The notes below the pieces were generated by a model that saw only the letters and a program-made list of their open reading frames with translations, was not told where the DNA came from and did not search any database. A program made the translations under genes and the position numbers. Below are positions 33,402 through 37,756 of a stretch of 37,756 nucleotides of DNA, piece by piece. The stretch comes from Bifidobacteriaceae bacterium (lineage in GTDB: Bacteria > Actinomycetota > Actinomycetes > Actinomycetales > WQXJ01), in assembly GCA_031272885.1 (NCBI GenBank), contig JAISSX010000032.1, positions 1-37,756 of the forward strand, written 5' to 3'. Each line of letters starts with the position of its first letter. The stretch's first letter is position 1.

Positions 33402-34496
33402 ATGAGCCTCCAGCCGCCTGGTGACCTGTCCGCTTCGACCCCTGACCTGCCTGCGGCCCCGGCTGCTCCGGTTGACTTGATCCCGCCGGTTTCGCCGCCC
33501 GAGCCGGCGCCCAGGCCGCACAGAGCAGGCGCTGGCGCGCCGGGCGACGCGCCTGTGGTCTACGAGTACGTGGGCCTGCCGCCCCTGGTGGCCTTCGGCG
33601 CCGGCTGCGGCATCATGCTCGGTTGCACCGCTGCGGTGTTCTGCCTGGCTGCCTTGCCGGCGCTACGAGTGCCAGAGGTCGCAGCACTGGGGTTTTGGAT
33701 GCCGTTCAGCCTGGTAAGCGGCGGCGCCACCTTGGTAGCCGGCCTGGCGGCCTGCCGCGGCCGGCGCTGGGCCGCCATCCCCGCCATCGTGGGTGCCCTG
33801 ATGTGGCTGATCAGCCTATTCCCACCCGAATCACAAATCGCTTCGATCAACGACCTCGCAAGCGGTCTGGGCGTCGCCGAAGACGTCACGGCACGGACGG
33901 CGGGTGACATCTTCGGCTACTTGGTGGTAGCGGCCTGTCACACCCTGTTGATCATTGGTGCCTTGAGCCGAGCCGCCCGGGCGCGAGGGGCGGCGTTGGA
34001 CGAGTACCGCCGCCGCTACGGCGCGGCGGCGCTGAGCCCGGCCCAACTGCGGCACCGCCCAGGGCCGGTCACTGCCGCCGCTGTGCTGATCATCGTGATG
34101 GGCTCCGGTCTAGCCGCCTATAGCTTCATGGTGCTCTTCACCCGGGGCGAGTTCTCCCTGGGGCAAGTCTCCGTCACTTGGGCGGCCGACATGGTAATAC
34201 TACTGGCGGGGTTGGCCGCGGCCGCCCTGATCGCCCTTGGGGTGGCCGTGCTGAATGGCGTCGACTGGGCGGGCCCCACCGCTGTGGTTACCATGATCTA
34301 CCTGGCCATCGTCGCCGCCCAGAGCCTGTTGGCAGAGTTTTCCCGCCTCGCCCTTGTCGTATTACTGGTACCCGCAGTGGCGCTCTGTTTGCTCCTCAGC
34401 TCGGCGGGCCGCACCTCGTTCTTTGGGGCGGTGGAACCCACCCGCCGCTACCGCGACCTGATGGCTGCCCCTCCCCCTGATCAGCCGACGTCCTAA
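33402..34496 (+). CDS. Multi-pass membrane protein, paralogue A
   Basis: 364 residues, family not recognised. A Pro-rich cytoplasmic N-terminus (1-50) precedes YEYVGLPPLVAFGAGCGI and about seven or eight membrane segments. The central polar loop carries ARARGAALDEYRRRYG, and the C-terminus ends in RRYRDLMAAP. The protein at 35423 has the same order of conserved blocks (YEYVGLPPLVA.GAGCGI, GDI.G.L.VAA, GPVTAAAVLII-type, DWAG.TA.VTMIYL, YRDLMA), so the two are tandem duplicates. GAGAGAACC precedes the ATG. Function unknown. Confidence 0.75.
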   Translation: MSLQPPGDLSASTPDLPAAPAAPVDLIPPVSPPEPAPRPHRAGAGAPGDAPVVYEYVGLPPLVAFGAGCGIMLGCTAAVFCLAALPALRVPEVAALGFWMPFSLVSGGATLVAGLAACRGRRWAAIPAIVGALMWLISLFPPESQIASINDLASGLGVAEDVTARTAGDIFGYLVVAACHTLLIIGALSRAARARGAALDEYRRRYGAAALSPAQLRHRPGPVTAAAVLIIVMGSGLAAYSFMVLFTRGEFSLGQVSVTWAADMVILLAGLAAAALIALGVAVLNGVDWAGPTAVVTMIYLAIVAAQSLLAEFSRLALVVLLVPAVALCLLLSSAGRTSFFGAVEPTRRYRDLMAAPPPDQPTS

Positions 34497-34498
34497 CC

Positions 34499-34570
34499 GG
34501 TCCTGGCTGGCCCTAGCTGGTCCTAGGCGGCCCTAGCTGGCCCTGGGCGGCCCTAGCTGGTCCTAGCTGG
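34499..34570. repeat. 10-bp tandem repeat, about seven units, between convergent genes
   Basis: GGYCCTAGCT and close variants (GGTCCTAGGC, GGCCCTGGGC) repeat with an exact 10-bp period from just after the stop codon of paralogue A to the last codons of the DUF2798 gene, which takes its TAG stop from the array. Ten base pairs is near the helical repeat, so every unit would present the same face of the DNA. Confidence 0.85.
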
Positions 34571-35024
34571 CCCGCCGGTTCTGGATGGCCTTGAGGACCA
34601 GCCTGGAAGCGGGGCCCACAATTAGGAGCTGCAGCGGCAGTGCCGCCAGGATGTTGAACGCCACGGCCGTGCCCCAGGCGGGCAGGAACCGGCTGTTCAG
34701 GCCGGTGTTGACGGCGGTGGCGTAGGCCGACATCAGGGTGACCATCATCGCCATCATGAAACACGAGGTCACCAGGATGACTTGCCAACGGGCCTCTCGG
34801 TTGATCGGCATCCGCCTGGTCAGGGCCTTGCACGTGCGGTTGACGAACGCCACCGTGAGGGCCAGCGCCACCAGAAAGGCCGGGCCGGCACCTAGAGCGA
34901 CACGGGACAGAAAGCCGGGACCGAAGCCGTGGTGCAGCAACTGGTTGTAGACGTTCATGCCCAGCACCATCAACCCCACCATCATCAACGTGAAGACGGC
35001 ATCCTGTTTCCGGCTGCGCGGCAT
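34563..35024 (-). CDS. DUF2798-like small membrane protein
   Basis: 153 residues with four membrane segments: FTLMMVGLMVLGMNVYNQLL, FLVALALTVAFVNRTC, VILVTSCFMMAMMVTLMS and the segment after FNILAALPLQLLIVGP. Length, the basic RRMPINRE loop and the final segment agree with DUF2798, which has no known function. GGAGGT precedes the ATG with a short spacing. The 5' leader is a terminator hairpin, described separately. The gene lies between two paralogous membrane genes on the other strand. Confidence 0.7.
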   Translation of the reverse strand: MPRSRKQDAVFTLMMVGLMVLGMNVYNQLLHHGFGPGFLSRVALGAGPAFLVALALTVAFVNRTCKALTRRMPINREARWQVILVTSCFMMAMMVTLMSAYATAVNTGLNSRFLPAWGTAVAFNILAALPLQLLIVGPASRLVLKAIQNRRAS

Positions 35025-35043
35025 ATGACCTCCTGAACTGGGC

Positions 35044-35100
35044 AAACAAAAAACGAGCGGTGACGCCCAACTGGTCTTACGTGGCTGGGCACCGCTCGTT
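35044..35100 (-). terminator. Intrinsic terminator in the 5' leader of the DUF2798 gene (attenuator or small RNA)
   Basis: On the minus strand AACGAGCGGTG (35100-35090) pairs with CACCGCTCGTT (35062-35052), extended inside by CCCA with TGGG. The stem runs straight into TTTTTTGTTTG, a classic Rho-independent terminator. It ends about 20 nt before the start codon and lies between the promoter and the gene. Confidence 0.75.
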
Positions 35101-35109
35101 GCGTCAGTC

Positions 35110-35115
35110 AGTGTA
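35110..35115 (-). promoter_or_regulatory. Extended -10 box of the DUF2798 leader
   Basis: TGC-TACACT on the minus strand is an extended -10 promoter. Transcription should start near 35103, just before the terminator hairpin, so the default product would be an RNA of about 60 nt. Confidence 0.55.
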
Positions 35116-35161
35116 GCAAACCGCCCGATGCCGCCCGCCCGATGCCGTCCGCCCGCCCCTC

Positions 35162-35290
35162 CCTCGCGAAAGGTCACTTTCACGGCCCGAAAGGTCAATT
35201 CCGCGACTGTCGGGCGCCTGGCCCAACGCCGTGACCTGCGGTTATGCTCAAGGCGAAACGGTGGAGCGCAACAGAATTGACCTTTCGCGC
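35162..35290 (+). repeat. Dispersed structured element, copy E2
   Basis: 129 bp, the same length as E1 and in the opposite orientation. Left end CCTCGCGAAAGGTCACTTTC, then an internal second copy CGAAAGGTCAATTCC; right end CAGAATTGACCTTTCGCGC. The right end can pair with either left copy, giving two alternative hairpins. The core keeps CAACGCCGTGACCTGCG and GCGAAAC, 14 nt apart. It lies 132 bp before the start codon of membrane paralogue B. Confidence 0.8.
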
Positions 35291-35422
35291 AGATGCTCCG
35301 CTTCCCCTCCCCTACCCACGTGGGGAGTTGTCCCCAGGGAGTTATCCCCATTACAGAGCCCTTTTCGGCTCCGTACGGTGGCAGACATACTTGCTCGCGC
35401 TAACAAACGGAGAGAACCGAAA

Positions 35423-36493
35423 ATGTCCCTCGACTCAGTCGCCGCCTGGACCCTGAACTGGCCCGAACCCGGCACCGCCATTCAGGCTGGGGCCGTTCGC
35501 CAAGACGCCCCTACGGCGGCCCGGCCCGGCCCCGATACGGGCGCACCCCTATCCGGCCCGGAAACCGCCCAGGCGGACTACGAATACGTTGGGCTGCCGC
35601 CCCTGGTGGCCGCCGGCGCCGGCTGCGGCATCACCGTCGGCGCCACGACGGTCCTGACGTGCCTGGCCGTGTGTCCGGCACTCCCGGCCTTGGCGGGCAC
35701 CTCGCTGGGATTCTGGATGGTAATCACCGCCATCGGCGGCGGCGCCACCCTGCTGAGCGGCATCGCCCTGTGCCGCGGGCTGCGCTGGGCTGGCCTGTCC
35801 GGCATCGTTGGCGCCTTGGTCTGGCTGATCGGTCTGTTCGCCTCCGAATCGCAGCTCGCCTCGATCACCGACGTTCTGGGCGGCCTGGACTCGGCCGACC
35901 AGCTCACGCACTGGAATGCGGGCGACATCATCGGCTCCCTGATTGTGGCAGCTTCCTACACGCTGTTGATACTGGCCGCCCGCAGCCGGGCCGCCAAGGC
36001 CCGCGGTGTGGCGCTGGAGGAGTTCCGCCGCCACCACGGCCGCACGATGTCGGCCGGGCCGGCCCGGGTGCGCCTGCGGCCGGGATCTGTCACCGCGGCG
36101 GCGGTGTTGATCATCCTGATGGGCGCCGGGCTGGCCCTCATGGCCATCATCGTGCTGGTCGGCCGGGGCCGGGTCTACCCAACTTGGGCGGTCGACGTGA
36201 CGATGCTGTTGTGCGCCACCATGGGTATCGCTTTGATCGTTCTAGGAATCGGCCTGCTGCACGGGGCCGATTGGGCGGGCGGGACCGCCACTGTCACGAT
36301 GATCTACCTGGTGGCGAGCGCCATATCAAGCCTGTTCACGGCGTTCACCGTCGGTGTCTTCCTCATTGCCCTGGTACCCGCTGTGGCGCTCAGCTTGGTC
36401 CTCGGCCAGGCCGGCCGCCTCTGGTTCTACGAATCGCCGCGGCCCTCGGACCGCTACCCCTACCGCGACCTGATGGCAACCCAGTCCCGCTGA
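35423..36493 (+). CDS. Multi-pass membrane protein, paralogue B
   Basis: 356 residues, tandem duplicate of the gene at 33402 with the same blocks in order and about seven or eight membrane segments; family not recognised. Its N-terminal extension is less proline-rich. GGAGAG lies 8 nt before the ATG, which rules out the longer frame from 35231 that passes through the dispersed element E2. TTGTCCCCA (35328-35336) and TTATCCCCA (35342-35350) lie upstream. Elements E2 and E3 flank the gene in opposite orientation. Confidence 0.75.
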   Translation: MSLDSVAAWTLNWPEPGTAIQAGAVRQDAPTAARPGPDTGAPLSGPETAQADYEYVGLPPLVAAGAGCGITVGATTVLTCLAVCPALPALAGTSLGFWMVITAIGGGATLLSGIALCRGLRWAGLSGIVGALVWLIGLFASESQLASITDVLGGLDSADQLTHWNAGDIIGSLIVAASYTLLILAARSRAAKARGVALEEFRRHHGRTMSAGPARVRLRPGSVTAAAVLIILMGAGLALMAIIVLVGRGRVYPTWAVDVTMLLCATMGIALIVLGIGLLHGADWAGGTATVTMIYLVASAISSLFTAFTVGVFLIALVPAVALSLVLGQAGRLWFYESPRPSDRYPYRDLMATQSR

Positions 36494-36531
36494 CTAGCAC
36501 CGTTCTGGATGGCCATCTTCCCCCGCCCCTT

Positions 36532-36640
36532 CCTCGCGATAGTACGGTTATGTAGGTGTTTCGCTCAGAGTGAAATGCGTTTACGCAGGTCACAGCGTTG
36601 CCAGAAGTTGGCAGACCTACATAACCGTACTTTCGCGAGG
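36532..36640 (-). repeat. Dispersed structured element, copy E3
   Basis: 109 bp with 26-bp terminal arms (36532-36557 and 36615-36640) complementary at 25 positions: CCTCGCGA-AGTACGGTTATG, then TAGGT. On the minus strand the interior keeps CAACGCTGTGACCTGCG and GCGAAAC (plus-strand 36558-36564), as in E1 and E2, but 21 nt apart. The arms share only the CCTCGCGAAAG tip with E1/E2; the rest is different sequence that still pairs. It ends 16 bp before the -10 box of the rRNA methyltransferase gene. Confidence 0.8.
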
Positions 36641-36656
36641 AGAGGAGGGATCTCGG

Positions 36657-36662
36657 TAGCCT
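36657..36662 (+). promoter_or_regulatory. -10 box of leaderless RlmA-like gene
   Basis: TAGCCT followed by seven bases and the GTG at 36670; no Shine-Dalgarno sequence. Element E3 ends 16 bp upstream, so it occupies the -35 region. Confidence 0.6.
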
Positions 36663-36669
36663 GAGGCCT

Positions 36670-37536
36670 GTGATCACACTGGCCCAAGGCTTATTGGCTT
36701 GCCCGGTCTGTCTGCGCCGCGGGCAGGCTGGGCCGGCCGGCGGACCCGGCAGGGGCACCCCAGTTGCCCAGCCCCTTGAGATCGGCCCGGCCCAGGCAAC
36801 CTGCGCCAATGGCCACGCTTTCGACATCGCCCGCCAGGGTTACCTAAACCTGCTTGGAGGGGCCCAGCCCTGCCACGCCGACACCGCCGCCATGGTGGCC
36901 GCCCGCAACCGCGTTCACCAGGCCGGCCTGTTTGCGCTGGTGGCTGAGAGCCTGCGCGACCTGACACACTCCAACCCGGCGCAGGCCGGTGGCACAGTCA
37001 TGGAGGTGGGCGCCGGCCCGGCCTACTACCTGGCCTCACTAGTGGAATCGACCCAAGCCACAGGCCTGGCCCTGGACATCTCGACGGCGGCCGCCAGGGC
37101 GGCCGCCCAAGCCTCACGTCGCATCGCCGCCGTGGTGGCCGACGTGTGGCAACCGCTGCCGCTGCTGGATGGCGTCATCGACCTGATCCTGTGCGTCTTC
37201 GCGCCCCGCAACCTGCCGGAATTCGCCCGCGTCCTTCACCCCGCCGGCCAGGTAGTGGTTGTCACCCCCAACTCAGGCCATTTGGCCAGGTTGCGGCAGC
37301 AGTACGGCTTGATCGGCATCGGCCAGGCGAAGACGACCGACCTGCAACGCGGACCGTTCCGGCTGATAGCAGCCCAACAGTTGTGCTACCCGGTAGAACT
37401 GCCCGCGCCATTGGCCACGGACGTCATCGGCATGGGGCCCAACGCCTTCCACCACCCTCCGCCGGTCACCGAAGGCCTAACCGACCACGTCGACCTCACC
37501 ATTCACATGCTGGACCTGCCCGAGGGAACCAGCTAG
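36670..37536 (+). CDS. 23S rRNA (guanine-N1) methyltransferase, RlmA family
   Basis: 288 residues. RlmA enzymes methylate N1 of G745 or G748 in 23S rRNA using S-adenosylmethionine; in some actinobacteria this gives macrolide resistance (TlrB). The N-terminal zinc site has Cys11, Cys14, Cys45 and His49 (CPVC, then CANGHAFDIARQGYLNLL, a family hallmark). A Gly/Pro-rich insertion of about 25 residues separates the two pairs. The SAM motif is MEVGAGPAYYL (about 110-120), then LALDIST and ILCVFAPRNLPEFARVL. RlmA(I) and RlmA(II) cannot be told apart by eye. The GTG start is leaderless. Confidence 0.88.
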   Translation: MITLAQGLLACPVCLRRGQAGPAGGPGRGTPVAQPLEIGPAQATCANGHAFDIARQGYLNLLGGAQPCHADTAAMVAARNRVHQAGLFALVAESLRDLTHSNPAQAGGTVMEVGAGPAYYLASLVESTQATGLALDISTAAARAAAQASRRIAAVVADVWQPLPLLDGVIDLILCVFAPRNLPEFARVLHPAGQVVVVTPNSGHLARLRQQYGLIGIGQAKTTDLQRGPFRLIAAQQLCYPVELPAPLATDVIGMGPNAFHHPPPVTEGLTDHVDLTIHMLDLPEGTS

Positions 37537-37572
37537 GGCAAAGGCCACAGCGAGCCCCGTGCCCGGTAATCC

Positions 37573-37645
37573 CGAACGCCCCCTCATCCCGGCCAGCCTT
37601 CCGATACGAACTGGCGTACTTCTTCGTGATGTCCCTGCGAGAGGC
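37573..37645 (-). pseudogene. Remnant of an IS transposase/integrase N-terminus
   Basis: Minus-strand translation from the ATG at 37645 gives MASRRDITKKYASSYRKAGR, then DEGA. This resembles the first residues of integrase-core (IS481/ISL3-like) transposases of actinobacteria, which begin RRxxTKxYAxxYRxAxKxEK and go on to a helix-turn-helix. Here the similarity stops and is followed by unrelated sequence, a stop codon at about 37496 and no catalytic domain. I regard it as a truncated insertion sequence end. A GCCGGGATGA half-palindrome sits at the break. Confidence 0.45.
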
Positions 37646-37756
37646 CATCGTCAACTCCTGACTCATAACCGCCAGGAAACCCCAACACCAACCCCACCGC
37701 CACGCGGACATTCTCATCTGAGGCAAGCGTTGCGCTTCCCGGACCTTTCACCTGAG

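Noticed and set aside
35231-36493. 420-residue version of membrane paralogue B starting inside element E2
   Set aside because: The added N-terminus is translated repeat DNA and promoter sequence. The ATG at 35423 has a good Shine-Dalgarno sequence and matches the start of paralogue A.

Overview
The window is high-GC DNA from a Gram-positive actinobacterium. The evidence is an LPxTG surface protein with a positively charged tail, a SipW-type signal peptidase with a substrate carrying the alternate signal peptide, LLM-class (F420/FMN-type) oxidoreductases, many GTG starts, and at least seven genes whose start codon lies 6-7 nt after a TANNNT -10 box (leaderless mRNAs). I cannot name a genus. 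There is no phage, CRISPR array, rRNA or tRNA that I can recognise.

Layout. 1-590 is gene-free and rich in small repeats: a 31-bp-period direct repeat, a 188-bp inverted-repeat element, and copy E1 of a dispersed structured element. 591-3708 holds a DUF554 membrane protein, a membrane-anchored polysaccharide deacetylase and a methylguanine-DNA methyltransferase. 3710-7374 is a translationally coupled pair of membrane-anchored M16-peptidase-like proteins, one with the HxxEH zinc motif and one without. An MFS transporter overlaps the pair tail to tail. 8626-14059 is a cell-surface block: a giant InlB-repeat LPxTG protein, a SipW-like signal peptidase and its probable substrate. D-Ala-D-Ala ligase and a cystathionine gamma-synthase-type enzyme are divergent, followed by a repeat-filled gap and a RarD-type permease.

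18314-31252 looks like one uptake-and-catabolism locus. It has a peptide-type ABC importer (lipoprotein, permease, a fused permease-ATPase and a second ATPase), an amidohydrolase, two LLM oxidoreductases, an IclR regulator, a RidA protein, an M24 metallopeptidase-fold hydrolase and a threonine-synthase-like PLP enzyme. The combination suggests import of a small amide or peptide-like nitrogen compound, its oxidation and hydrolysis, and RidA clearance of enamine or imine intermediates. The substrate is unknown.

31351-37756 holds an S9 peptidase, two paralogous multi-pass membrane proteins flanking a DUF2798 gene whose leader is an intrinsic-terminator hairpin, an RlmA-type rRNA methyltransferase and a transposase N-terminal remnant. 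Copies E2 and E3 of the dispersed element flank the second paralogue. E1-E3 share a central core, while E3 has different but still complementary arms. That makes the family the best candidate for an undescribed element here; the catabolic cluster is the best candidate for an undescribed pathway.
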